Part shown: piece after piece, positions 1 to 5,529 of the stretch
Layout of the letters: each line of letters starts with the position of its first letter
Numbering within the stretch: the first letter of the stretch is position 1
From: JAEKLB01 sp050249235
GTDB taxonomy: Bacteria; Actinomycetota; Acidimicrobiia; Acidimicrobiales; CADCSY01
Reading direction: 5' to 3'
DNA: 6,741 bases
Assembly: GCA_050249235.1 (NCBI GenBank)
Contig: JBFWQW010000136.1
Location: 1-6,741 of the forward strand
The notes under the pieces: model-generated
What the model was told of the DNA's origin: nothing
What the model saw: the letters and a program-made list of their open reading frames with translations, nothing else
Databases searched by the model: none
Translations under genes and position numbers: made by a program

Positions 1-119
1 ACCTCACCGATCGACACGGCCAGCTCAGCCAACGCCTCCGGGTCGTCGTCGAGCCGGAAGTCGAGGCCGAGGTGCAGCCGGTCCACCGGGAGCGTCACCA
101 CCTGGTCGAGGGCCCTCAC
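1..119 (-). CDS. ParB-like protein, N-terminus only (cut by window edge)
   Basis: The gene starts at a GTG whose last two bases begin the TGA of the upstream membrane-protein gene (GTGA overlap) and runs off the left edge after 39 codons. The visible protein contains LPVDRLHLGLDF, then an acidic DDDPEALAELAVSIGE. This matches the opening of ParB/Spo0J-type nuclease-like domains: a 'vplddI' strand, a variable loop, then 'leeLaaSIrevG'. The GxxRR box and the helix-turn-helix that would settle the family lie outside the window. Phages carry ParB-like proteins in several roles, including DNA binding, nicking, CTP-dependent clamp formation and fusions to methylases, so the function is open. As the last visible gene of the leftward operon it is probably expressed early. 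The family call is moderately secure; the exact role is unknown. Confidence 0.65.
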   Translation of the reverse strand, partial: MRALDQVVTLPVDRLHLGLDFRLDDDPEALAELAVSIGE

Positions 120-349
120 TCGACGGCGTCCTTCGGCAGCACCCGGACGTGGCGGGGCGGGACCGGCCGGCGCTCGACCTCGGCGGGAGGGTCGGGGTCG
201 ATCAGGTCCCACGTGGTGCCCGCCAGGCGGGCCACCAGCTCGAGGAGCTCGTACCGCCACCGCCACGCCGCGACGCCCAGCAGCGCCAGCCAGGGGGCGA
301 ACGACAGCCACTCGTGGGCGATCACCTCGAACGCGGACAGGTCGTCCAT
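116..349 (-). CDS. Small one-span membrane protein, 77 aa
   Basis: The ATG overlaps the stop of the upstream zinc-ribbon gene by one base (TGATG), and its own TGA overlaps the GTG of the ParB-like gene (GTGA). Residues 7-32 (FEVIAHEWLSFAPWLALLGV and the following AAWRWR) form one hydrophobic segment rich in Trp, bounded by Arg. This suggests a single transmembrane helix with the short N-terminus outside by the positive-inside rule. An amphipathic stretch follows at residues 34-50, then a Pro/Arg-rich tail (residues 52-77). I recognise no family. Small membrane proteins are frequent in early regions of actinophages and some exclude superinfecting phages, but nothing here shows that. Its place between two tightly overlapping genes makes it a credible gene. 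Confidence 0.75.
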   Translation of the reverse strand: MDDLSAFEVIAHEWLSFAPWLALLGVAAWRWRYELLELVARLAGTTWDLIDPDPPAEVERRPVPPRHVRVLPKDAVE

Positions 350-798
350 CAGTGCATCGCCCCAGCGGGCACCTTGGCGAGCGCGGCGTCGACCCAGCGG
401 TCGACCGTCTCGACCGGGACGAGGGCACCCTTCCACTCCCAGGGCTTGCGGCCCATCGTGTGGTTCGACTTCCCGGTGGCGACGAGGAGGCGGGCGAGCC
501 CGGGCGACCGGAGCTCGAACTCCTCGTCCCAATGCTCCTGGAGCTCCTCGATCACGCCCGGCCAGAAGTGGCCGCCGCAGACCTTGCGGAGCCACCGGCC
601 GGCGTGGACGCACTGCGAGCACATCGACACCGCCATGTGGCCCTCGCCGGGCATCAGCCAGACGCCGCGGGTGTAGGGCTCGCCCTTGGCGATCGTCCGG
701 CCGCAGTCCCCGCAGCGGTGGTCCTTGCGGGCCGTGACCTCGTGGGGCTCCTCGCGCCAGAAGCCACCTTCGTCGTCGGCGTAGTCGATCCTGCACAT
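349..798 (-). CDS. Zinc-ribbon phage protein, 149 aa
   Basis: The ATG shares its A with the TGA of the HNH gene (TGATG), and the stop overlaps the next gene the same way. Two CxxC knuckles are visible, C29-x2-C32 (CGDCGRTI) and C60-x2-C63 (CSQC), about 30 residues apart, which is the spacing of a structural treble-clef or zinc-ribbon fold. The intervening KGEPYTRGVW resembles the 'I..Ge.Y....' pattern common in phage zinc-binding proteins that follow 'CxxCgr.I..G'. C74 is an extra cysteine. The C-terminal half is acidic and helical (EELQEHWDEEFELRSPGLAR) and then mixed, with no motif I recognise. No catalytic residues can be named, so DNA, RNA or protein binding are all possible. Confidence is high that this is a gene and low for any function. 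Confidence 0.8.
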   Translation of the reverse strand: MCRIDYADDEGGFWREEPHEVTARKDHRCGDCGRTIAKGEPYTRGVWLMPGEGHMAVSMCSQCVHAGRWLRKVCGGHFWPGVIEELQEHWDEEFELRSPGLARLLVATGKSNHTMGRKPWEWKGALVPVETVDRWVDAALAKVPAGAMH

Positions 799-1073
799 CA
801 GCTGGCCTCCTCGGTGGGTGCGAACGCAGAGCGGATGAAGCCGTGCTCCCGGGCCCAGGCCGGGTGGGCGTGGATGAACTCGTGGCAGCCGTCGCGCGGC
901 GGGCCGGCGCACAGGTGGAGCAGGTTCTTCGGGTCGTGGCCGCCATCACGGCGGCGCTGCACGTGGTGGATCACCGAGGCGCGGCCGCGGCACACGCCCC
1001 GGATCCGCGCCTCGCACCGGCCGCCCGACCGCTCGACCACCGCGCGGCGGGACCTGGTGGGGATGGCGCTCAC
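798..1073 (-). CDS. HNH endonuclease-like protein, 91 aa
   Basis: I place the start at the GTG whose last two bases begin the TGA of the Gp37/Gp68 gene (GTGA overlap). A longer reading in this frame would only run antiphase through that gene. The core is R-S-G-G-R-C20, I35-H36-H37, G45-H46-D47-P48-K49-N50-L51-L52, C55, then C63-H64-E65-F66-I67-H68. This fits the HNH pattern: the His pair, the central Asn and a final His, with C20, C28, C55 and C63 as likely zinc ligands. The family cuts DNA using one divalent metal. The protein is a single HNH domain with no separate DNA-recognition module, the size usual for phage HNH proteins. Possible roles are helping packaging cuts, homing, or degrading host DNA. 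Next to Gp37/Gp68 rather than terminase, a homing or early-gene role is as likely as packaging. Confidence 0.88.
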   Translation of the reverse strand: MSAIPTRSRRAVVERSGGRCEARIRGVCRGRASVIHHVQRRRDGGHDPKNLLHLCAGPPRDGCHEFIHAHPAWAREHGFIRSAFAPTEEAS

Positions 1074-1825
1074 GCCGGGAGGTCCTTGTACTGCATGCCG
1101 TCGAGGAGGTCGCCGCCGGCGCTCGGGGTGCGGCCGCCGTGCTGCTTGAAGAAGAACGGGATCCCCTCGCTCTTGCACTGGTCGCGCAGCCAGCGGGCGT
1201 GGTCGACGTCGAGCGGACGGTGGCCCGGGCCGGACTCGCCGCCGGCGATGACCCAGCCGATGCCGTCGACGACCGCCGCAGGGGTGGCGGCCGCGAGCGA
1301 GACCGGGCCGAGGAGCGGCTCGCAGGAGAGGAACCGGACCGGGGCCGGGATGGCGAGCAGGCGGGGGATGCGGAGGTCGGCCCGCTCCTGGTCCTCGACG
1401 GTGGTGCCGATCCACACGTGGGCCGGCCAGGAGCCCTGCCAGTCGATGGGGACGAAGCGCATGACCTGCTCCGGGCGCTTGGTGAGCAGCTGCCAGGTCA
1501 GGTGCGGCGTGGCCACGATGAGCCGCCAGAGGCGCCACCGCTCCTCGTCGAGATCGGAGCGCGGCTCGAACACGTCGGCCATCGAGGCGCAGAACACCAG
1601 CCGGCGGACGCCGGCCTCGGCAGCTTGGCGGTCCCAGCGGAGCGGCTCGGCCCAGTGCTTGTCACCGAAGAACCGGCGCTCGCCGTCCTTGCCCCACACG
1701 TCATGCCCGGTGCGCTTGGCGAACGTCTCGGCGTAGCAGTGGTCGCAGCCTGGCGAGACGTTCGTGCAGCCCCACCACGGGTTGAAGGTGTGGTCGGTCC
1801 AGGCGATCGCGGTCGTGGCGCCCAT
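1070..1825 (-). CDS. Phage Gp37/Gp68 family protein (DUF5131), 251 aa
   Basis: The start ATG overlaps the previous stop by one base (TGATG). The N-terminus is a near-textbook family signature: W-T-D-H-T-F-N-P-W-W-G-C20, then V-S-P-G-C27-D-H-C30-Y-A-E. Later come A-S-M-A-D-V-F-E (around residue 80), L-L-T-K-R-P-E (around 115), I-G-T-T-V-E-D-Q (around 138), F-L-S-C-E-P-L-L-G-P (around 163) and the C-terminal V-I-A-G-G-E-S-G-P plus F-F-F-K-Q-H-G-G. The length is typical of the shorter members. The three cysteines, spaced Cx6CxxC, with a barrel-like alternation suggest a metal- or iron-sulphur-binding enzyme related to radical-SAM folds. That is family-level inference, and no substrate is known to me. 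The gene is common in actinophages and mobile elements, often among small early genes as here. All visible signature blocks are intact. Confidence 0.93.
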   Translation of the reverse strand: MGATTAIAWTDHTFNPWWGCTNVSPGCDHCYAETFAKRTGHDVWGKDGERRFFGDKHWAEPLRWDRQAAEAGVRRLVFCASMADVFEPRSDLDEERWRLWRLIVATPHLTWQLLTKRPEQVMRFVPIDWQGSWPAHVWIGTTVEDQERADLRIPRLLAIPAPVRFLSCEPLLGPVSLAAATPAAVVDGIGWVIAGGESGPGHRPLDVDHARWLRDQCKSEGIPFFFKQHGGRTPSAGGDLLDGMQYKDLPA

Positions 1826-2178
1826 CAGCCGCGCTCCAGGAAGAACCGCTGATTGGTGTTGATCGACCGCATGGCCTCGAGCTGGGCCCGGATGTTGCGG
1901 GCCGCCTCGGTGGCCGACTGAAGGACGGCCTCGGCGATCTTCCGCTGGTCGTAGAGCTCCCAGATCCCTGGGGTCGTGAGGGCCTTTGCCTCGCGCTCCT
2001 CGGCGTTCTTGCCCTCCACCAGCAGCAGCGCCTTGGAGTACTCCCGCTTGTACAACGAGTCGGCCCGGGCCGAGGCGAGCGCGCGCTTGAGGATCTTCCG
2101 GGTGGCCTGGTCGAGCAGCTTCGAGAGCCGGATGAGCTCGTCCTCGATGTCGGTCTGCGGCATCAGGTCGGCAGCCAT
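1825..2178 (-). CDS. Helical / coiled-coil phage protein, 117 aa
   Basis: The start overlaps the DUF6011 gene's stop (TGATG) and the end overlaps the Gp37/Gp68 start the same way. An alternative ATG lies five codons in (MPQTDIEDEL). The protein is almost wholly predicted helix: DIEDELIRLSKLLDQATRKI, then SLYKREYSKALLLVEGKNAE, and an EREAKALTTP segment leading to a long closing helix (ARNIRAQLEAMRSIN). The combination 'Y..aka...L.veGknAEEReAka' followed by 'LraqLeamRSinan' recalls a widespread group of small actinophage early proteins of unknown function. I know that resemblance only by pattern. There is no enzymatic motif, signal or membrane segment. An oligomeric structural or DNA-replication accessory role would fit, but nothing proves it. 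Confidence 0.85.
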   Translation of the reverse strand: MAADLMPQTDIEDELIRLSKLLDQATRKILKRALASARADSLYKREYSKALLLVEGKNAEEREAKALTTPGIWELYDQRKIAEAVLQSATEAARNIRAQLEAMRSINTNQRFFLERG

Positions 2179-2507
2179 CAGAAGGTGTCCTCGTCGGTGG
2201 CGGTCGAGCGGCGGGCGAGCTCCTCGTGGGCGGCGCGGAGCAGGTCCGACCAGCAGTCGCCGCCGATGCCCCGAGCGACCGACGCCGGATCCGAGAGCTC
2301 CCTGCCGCACTCGGAACAGCGGCCGGTCTCGACGAAGGCCTTCTCGTAGCGCTCGAAGGCCATCTCGAGCTCCTCGAGCTGGATGCGGACGGCGAACACC
2401 TGGGGGCGACGGCGGAGCTCGTGGATGCGGGCCCGGCGACGGGCCTGCAGGCGCGCCGCCTTGTTGGGGTGCTGAACGAGCATCCGCGCGAATCCCCCGT
2501 CGGACAT
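2178..2507 (-). CDS. DUF6011-type zinc-binding protein, 109 aa
   Basis: The start overlaps the 479-codon gene's stop by one base (TGATG). The C-terminal third carries G-R-C64-S-E-C67-G-R-E-L-S-D-P-A-S-V-A-R-G-I-G-G-D-C85-W. This is the DUF6011 pattern, in which 'CxxCgr.L.dp.SvarGiGp.C' binds one metal ion, probably zinc. The fourth ligand is not obvious. The N-terminal half is basic and helical (KAARLQARRRARIHELRRR), which would suit nucleic-acid contact. The middle (residues 43-60) is an acidic amphipathic helix. DUF6011 occurs in phage and plasmid proteins, often as a small tail on DNA-handling proteins; here it is almost free-standing. No enzymatic activity can be assigned. Confidence 0.85.
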   Translation of the reverse strand: MSDGGFARMLVQHPNKAARLQARRRARIHELRRRPQVFAVRIQLEELEMAFERYEKAFVETGRCSECGRELSDPASVARGIGGDCWSDLLRAAHEELARRSTATDEDTF

Positions 2508-3946
2508 CAGGCCGCCGCCGCTCGCTGCCGCAGGAGGGCGGTGATCTCGTTGACGTGGACGTCGAGCACCGACCCGCGGTGCGTGGTGGCGGGGCGGGGG
2601 TCGAGCTTCAGGTAGTGGTCGAGCCCGCCGGGGAGGGAGCGGTGGGCGAGGGCGGCGCCGGCCCGGAGGATCCCCCGCATCGCACCCACCGCGCGTTCCC
2701 GGGCGTCGTCGTCGACGGCGTCCCAGTGCTCCTCGACCAGCTCGTCCAGACGGGGCGCCTTGTCGGCCACGAACCCGGCCAGCCAGTCGACCAGGACCGC
2801 CTTGGCGTCCTCGAAGGCGTCGACCAGGACGTCGGAGCGGGGGCCGCGGATCAGCGTCTGGCGGGCGTCGAGGAACACCACGAACGGCGACCCCGGCTCT
2901 CCCGGCGCCTCCACGGCCGCCTCCACGGCCGAAGCGAAGCCCGCGATCGGATCCGGGTCGCCGGTGGGCACCTCGGGTGCTCCCGCGGGTTCGACCGACG
3001 AGGAGGGCGGGGCGTCGGCGGACGCAGCCTCGGGAACCACGTCGGGGGGGTCGACGGGCTCGGCCGGGACTTCGGTCCCGCCCTCCTCGGATGACGTGGA
3101 GGAGGGGGATCCGCTGCCCAGCATCGCCTCCTCCTCCACGATCTCGTCCGGCACCTCGGCCGCCGACCCCAGCGCGTCCAGCGCTGCCCGGGTCTCGGCG
3201 ATCGGGTCCGGCTTCGGGTCGGCGGGCTCGGCCTCGCGCGACGGGACATCGATCGGCTCCGCAGGCGGGCGGGCCGGTGGGGTGGTAGCCGCCCGGGGTC
3301 GCTGGTCGATCTCGGCGTAGAGCTTCAGGACCGCCCGGCCGAGGGTCTGGAGCACCGCGGCGTGGTGCTTGTCGAAGTCGGCCGCCGGGTGCGCGGCGAC
3401 CTTGTCCCACTGCCGATCGAGTCGGACCAGCTGCTCGGTGATCACCCGGCGGCGCTGGATCAGCGCCACGTCCGGGTCGGGCGACGCCGGCTCGGTGGGC
3501 GGCTTCTCCTTGCGCCGCCGGATGGCGTCCATGGTCTTCCGGCGCGACGGCGGGGACTCGTCGGTCGAGCCGGCGATCACGTCCTCGACGACGTCCGGGT
3601 GCTCGGCCAGGGCCCGCCTGTCCGTCAGGTCGGGGCGGCTCAACCTTGCCGGCGCGCCGGCAAGGTTCGGTTCGTCCTCTTCGAGGTCGGTCCGAGACCC
3701 GGGGGCAGGCGGGTCGGCGATCTGGCCGATGCGCAGCTCGAGTCGGCGGCGGGCCGCCTCGATCCTGGCGACGCCCTCGCGGGAGTGGCCCTCGACGTAG
3801 GTGCGGAACATCTCCAGACGGAGTCCCACCTCCTGGAGCGCCGGCAGGGTGTCGAGGTCGGCGATGAGCAGCTCGACCTCGCCCATGTAGTCGTTGATCC
3901 CGGCGAGGGTCATGCCCTCCGGGGTGCGCAGCACCAGGTCGGCCAT
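2507..3946 (-). CDS. Multi-part DNA-associated protein of unknown function, 479 aa
   Basis: I place the start at the ATG overlapping the previous stop (TGATG); upstream codons in this frame lie over the 133-codon gene. Residues 12-75 are helical (VGLRLEMFRTYVEGHSREGV, then ARIEAARRRLELRIGQI). Next comes a variable patch and residues 112-146 (ALAEHPDVVEDVIAGSTDES, SRRKTMDAIRRR). The order 'id/yarr... r..rRlGeli ... alae.p.ve.vi.......Srr...r.i' resembles phage and plasmid proteins annotated as ParB-related or HTH, an inference I cannot test here. Residues 160-215 form another helical block. Residues 220-352 are a low-complexity linker rich in Pro, Glu, Ser and Ala, and 353-479 a helical C-terminal domain (FVVFLDARQTLIRGPRSDVL onward). 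A 26-bp palindrome encodes residues 94-102. It is by far the largest gene here. Confidence 0.82.
   Translation of the reverse strand: MADLVLRTPEGMTLAGINDYMGEVELLIADLDTLPALQEVGLRLEMFRTYVEGHSREGVARIEAARRRLELRIGQIADPPAPGSRTDLEEDEPNLAGAPARLSRPDLTDRRALAEHPDVVEDVIAGSTDESPPSRRKTMDAIRRRKEKPPTEPASPDPDVALIQRRRVITEQLVRLDRQWDKVAAHPAADFDKHHAAVLQTLGRAVLKLYAEIDQRPRAATTPPARPPAEPIDVPSREAEPADPKPDPIAETRAALDALGSAAEVPDEIVEEEAMLGSGSPSSTSSEEGGTEVPAEPVDPPDVVPEAASADAPPSSSVEPAGAPEVPTGDPDPIAGFASAVEAAVEAPGEPGSPFVVFLDARQTLIRGPRSDVLVDAFEDAKAVLVDWLAGFVADKAPRLDELVEEHWDAVDDDARERAVGAMRGILRAGAALAHRSLPGGLDHYLKLDPRPATTHRGSVLDVHVNEITALLRQRAAAA
2906..2929. repeat. 12-bp tandem duplication, two copies
   Basis: CGCCTCCACGGC occurs twice back to back inside the linker-encoding part of the 479-codon gene. 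Read on the minus strand, it duplicates four residues (AVEA-AVEA) in frame. It is probably a replication-slippage product tolerated in a flexible linker. Confidence 0.75.
3642..3667. repeat. Perfect 26-bp palindrome inside a coding gene
   Basis: The left half is AACCTTGCCGGCG and the right half is its exact reverse complement with no spacer; the centre falls between 3654 and 3655. The flanking bases do not extend the symmetry. It lies in frame in the 479-codon gene and encodes N94 to L102 (NLAGAPARL), in a variable loop between two helical parts. Its strict symmetry suggests a protein-binding site, a cruciform or hairpin, or an inserted mobile palindrome. No second copy was seen in the window. 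Confidence 0.9.
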
Positions 3947-4347
3947 CAGCACACCGCCGCAGGGGCCGGGTTCGGGTCGAAGGTGAGGAGCTCGAAGCAC
4001 GAGCGCCAGGCGCCGTCGGCCGAGAGCACCATGCGCTCCTGGCGCATGGTGGCGAGGTGGCGGAGGAGCTCGTCGAGGCGGACCTCGAGCGAGGCCGGGC
4101 ACGACGGCGGCGAGGAGTAGCGGCGGTTGTCCTCCCAGCTGACGTCCCGGCGGTGCTTCGCCTGCTCGTAGGGGAGCTTCAGCATCTCCCGGAGGCGGGC
4201 CCGGTAGGCCTTGAGCCAGGCGGCCTCGTCGGCCTTGTGCTGCCGGAGCCGGTCGGCATCGGTTGCCTTGAGGATCGGGCGGCGGGCTTCGAGCGCCTCG
4301 ATCAGCTGCTCTCGGGTCATGCGGATCGGCGGGAGTGCGGTGGACAT
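3946..4347 (-). CDS. Phage protein of unknown function, 133 aa
   Basis: The start is the ATG preceded by a strong ribosome site (GAGGGGG five bases upstream). This is the only junction in the operon with a real intergenic gap, which argues against the longer in-frame reading that would overlap the membrane-protein gene out of frame. The N-terminus reads MSTALPPIRMTREQLIEALE. The middle is basic and helical (AWLKAYRARLREMLKLPYEQ). The C-terminus reads CPASLEVRLDELLRHLATMR, then VLSADGAWRSCFELLTF. The ending, a short helix, 'vLsa..aWr..Fe', an aromatic and a stop, recalls a common group of small actinophage proteins with a 'RALRMLemSvddtieLs...f...v.deW.Wr..F' tail. The resemblance is partial and gives no function. 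Confidence 0.82.
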   Translation of the reverse strand: MSTALPPIRMTREQLIEALEARRPILKATDADRLRQHKADEAAWLKAYRARLREMLKLPYEQAKHRRDVSWEDNRRYSSPPSCPASLEVRLDELLRHLATMRQERMVLSADGAWRSCFELLTFDPNPAPAAVC

Positions 4348-4377
4348 CGGATCCCCCTCGGGTTGTCCCATTCGTGT

Positions 4378-4395
4378 AACTACGTCCCTGTAGTT
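4378..4395. promoter_or_regulatory. Inverted repeat AACTAC-N6-GTAGTT at the only operon gap
   Basis: Two 6-base arms, AACTAC and GTAGTT, flank a 6-base spacer GTCCCT. They span the TAG stop of the membrane-protein gene and the start of the 32-base gap before the 133-codon gene. The A/T-rich arms stand out from the surrounding G+C-rich coding DNA. There is no T-run, so it is a poor intrinsic terminator. An operator, an mRNA-processing hairpin or a site controlling an internal promoter would fit. I found no convincing -35/-10 pair beside it. Confidence 0.5.
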
Positions 4396-4739
4396 CCGTT
4401 TTCGGCCCGAAGAGAGGGCCCCTCGTCGGGGGCCTGCTCGAGCACCTTGGCCAGCTCGAGCGGCGTGACCCCGAAGTGCTCGGCGATGACGAGCTTCTCC
4501 CGGGTGTGCCGGAGACGCATCTGCTCGATCGTCTGGCAGGCCTCGGCGAAGTCGGCTCTGGCGCTCGCAGCGGCGAGGAGTGTGGCGCCGAGGGTGATCG
4601 GGTCGTCGACCCACGACTCCTGCGGCGGCGCTGCCGGGGCCTTGCGGGAGGCGGCACCGACGATCGCCACGGCCAACACCACGACGACCGCCAGCACGGT
4701 GATCCCGCCGAGGACGTACCAGTCGATCGGGAAGCTCAC
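4380..4739 (-). CDS. N-terminally anchored membrane protein, 119 aa
   Basis: It starts at the GTG overlapping the zinc-ribbon gene's stop (GTGA). Residues 8-30 (WYVLGGITVLAVVVVLAVAI and following) are a clear single transmembrane helix followed by SRK. This gives a short outside N-terminus and a cytoplasmic remainder. After a Pro/Ala hinge (residues 33-41) comes a soluble helical domain (LGATLLAAASARADFAEACQ), then LRHTREKLVIAEHFGVTPLE and LAKVLEQAPDEG. The 'iaehfGVtpleLakvle' stretch looks like a small helix-turn-helix or helical-bundle motif, though too short to classify. I do not know the family. A membrane-tethered regulator or an anti-phage or anti-host factor are guesses only. The stop TAG lies within the inverted repeat at 4378-4395. 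Confidence 0.8.
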   Translation of the reverse strand: MSFPIDWYVLGGITVLAVVVVLAVAIVGAASRKAPAAPPQESWVDDPITLGATLLAAASARADFAEACQTIEQMRLRHTREKLVIAEHFGVTPLELAKVLEQAPDEGPSLRAENGTTGT

Positions 4740-5176
4740 CGCGCCCTCCTGCGAACGTTCAGCGGCCGGACCGACGTCTCCACCCTGCTACCGGGTGCGT
4801 TGTCCGTCACGAGGACGGGGCCGCTCCCCCGCGGCCCGGCCGCTGAGAACTTGGAGAGGTCCGGCGGGGCACCTTCGCCCGCGCCCATGGGACGGGTGTC
4901 AGCAGGTTCCCCTTCGCCCGGAGCAATGCGGGCTAGCCGGACCTCTCGATCTTCCGCCGCGTCCTGCGACGAGCGCGGGAAGTCGCGCACCACCCGCAGA
5001 CCCGGCACATCGTCCAGCGAGAAGGTGACGTTGCACGGGCCACACGCCCACACCTCACGCGCGCCGACCGTCTCCAGGTGATCGTCGACGAACGCGAAGC
5101 GGCCGCCGATCGTCTCCACGTCCATCGAGGCGCGGCAGCGCGGGCAGCGGGCCCGAACCGCGGTCGAGGCGGTCAC
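4736..5176 (-). CDS. Zinc-ribbon protein, 146 aa
   Basis: The start is fixed by the frame: an in-frame TAG lies a short way upstream and GTG at 5176 is the only start before the first knuckle. GGTGG lies about eight bases upstream. C11-P-R-C14 and C45-G-P-C48 form two CxxC knuckles about 30 residues apart, with G-R-F-A-F-V and V-W-A-C beta-like strands between them, a classic zinc ribbon. Residues 53-70 (SLDDVPGLRVVRDFPRSS) continue the domain. The last half is a disordered Glu/Pro/Gly-rich tail ending in RPLNVRRRAR, a basic end that may contact nucleic acid. It resembles C-terminal zinc ribbons of transcription factors and phage small proteins, but no further motif narrows it down. Confidence 0.8.
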   Translation of the reverse strand: MTASTAVRARCPRCRASMDVETIGGRFAFVDDHLETVGAREVWACGPCNVTFSLDDVPGLRVVRDFPRSSQDAAEDREVRLARIAPGEGEPADTRPMGAGEGAPPDLSKFSAAGPRGSGPVLVTDNAPGSRVETSVRPLNVRRRAR

Positions 5177-5529
5177 CGGGATCCACCACCGTGGAACACG
5201 CCGCGGCTACGACGGAGGCAGGCGTCGGACGGATGACCGAAACGCTGGCCCCCCTCGACGCCAAGGCCGCCGCACTGCCCAGCGCTGGCCGCGACTCGAG
5301 CAGAGCCTTCCGCACACGAGATTGCCCCGGAGGTTGACCGACCCCCGGGGCTGTCCGACCACGAGGGAGCACACCCCTGATGACCGAACGAACTGAACGA
5401 CCCGACCGCGCCATCGCGCTCGAACACGTCGCCGAACTGCGCGCCACCCTCCACACCGAACCCCGCCGGCGGCGGCTGCTCGAGGAGCTCCAGGAGATCG
5501 TCGACCGGCTGCGACGCTGAGCGGGTCAC
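5173..5529 (-). CDS. Uncertain hypothetical protein, 118 aa
   Basis: This minus-strand frame links its neighbours exactly: its GTG overlaps the upstream gene's TGA, and its own TGA overlaps the GTG of the zinc-ribbon gene (GTGA at both ends). That matches the joining style of the operon. Against it, the protein is Gly/Ser-rich and looks disordered, with few hydrophobic residues. By hand count about 28 of 118 codons end in A or T, a weaker bias than the clear genes show by eye. A short motif recurs (GFGVEGGAQFG near residue 24 and GLGVEGGQRFG near 87). A competing 46-codon frame lies on the plus strand inside it. It may be real, or chance openness over a non-coding or divergent stretch. Confidence 0.42.
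   Translation of the reverse strand: MTRSASQPVDDLLELLEQPPPAGFGVEGGAQFGDVFERDGAVGSFSSFGHQGCAPSWSDSPGGRSTSGAISCAEGSARVAASAGQCGGLGVEGGQRFGHPSDACLRRSRGVFHGGGSR
5380..5520 (+). CDS. Possible small plus-strand protein, 46 aa
   Basis: It starts at ATG with GAGGGAG about ten bases upstream and ends in TGA at 5518. The peptide reads MTERTERPDRAIALEHVAEL, then RATLHTEPRRRRLLEELQEI and VDRLRR. It is charged, helical and well balanced, with strong G/C third positions after the first seven codons. It would run against the operon and overlap the 118-codon minus frame, so probably only one of the two is real. I see no clear promoter for it. If real it could be a small regulator or an antisense-oriented gene; the family is unknown. 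Confidence 0.33.
   Translation: MTERTERPDRAIALEHVAELRATLHTEPRRRRLLEELQEIVDRLRR

Noticed and set aside
72..737. Plus-strand Arg/Ser-rich open frame of 221 codons
   Set aside because: It is the complement of well-supported minus-strand genes, with low-complexity composition and no motif.
350..949. Long N-terminal extension of the 77-residue membrane protein
   Set aside because: It runs out of frame through the zinc-ribbon and HNH genes. The ATG at 349 with TGATG overlap is the natural start.
2508..3410. Long Arg/Pro/Gly-rich extension of the DUF6011 gene
   Set aside because: It is an antiphase reading of the 479-codon gene with typical high-G+C shadow composition. Only the part from ATG 2507 is protein-like.
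3362..4120. Plus-strand open frame of 252 codons with a fairly balanced composition
   Set aside because: It lies wholly opposite two coupled minus-strand genes, and its G/V/L/R-rich reading is what a high-G+C complement produces.
5325..5350. CCCCGG...CCGGGG hairpin as a transcription terminator
   Set aside because: The loop is long, the stem is only six pairs and no T-run follows on either strand.
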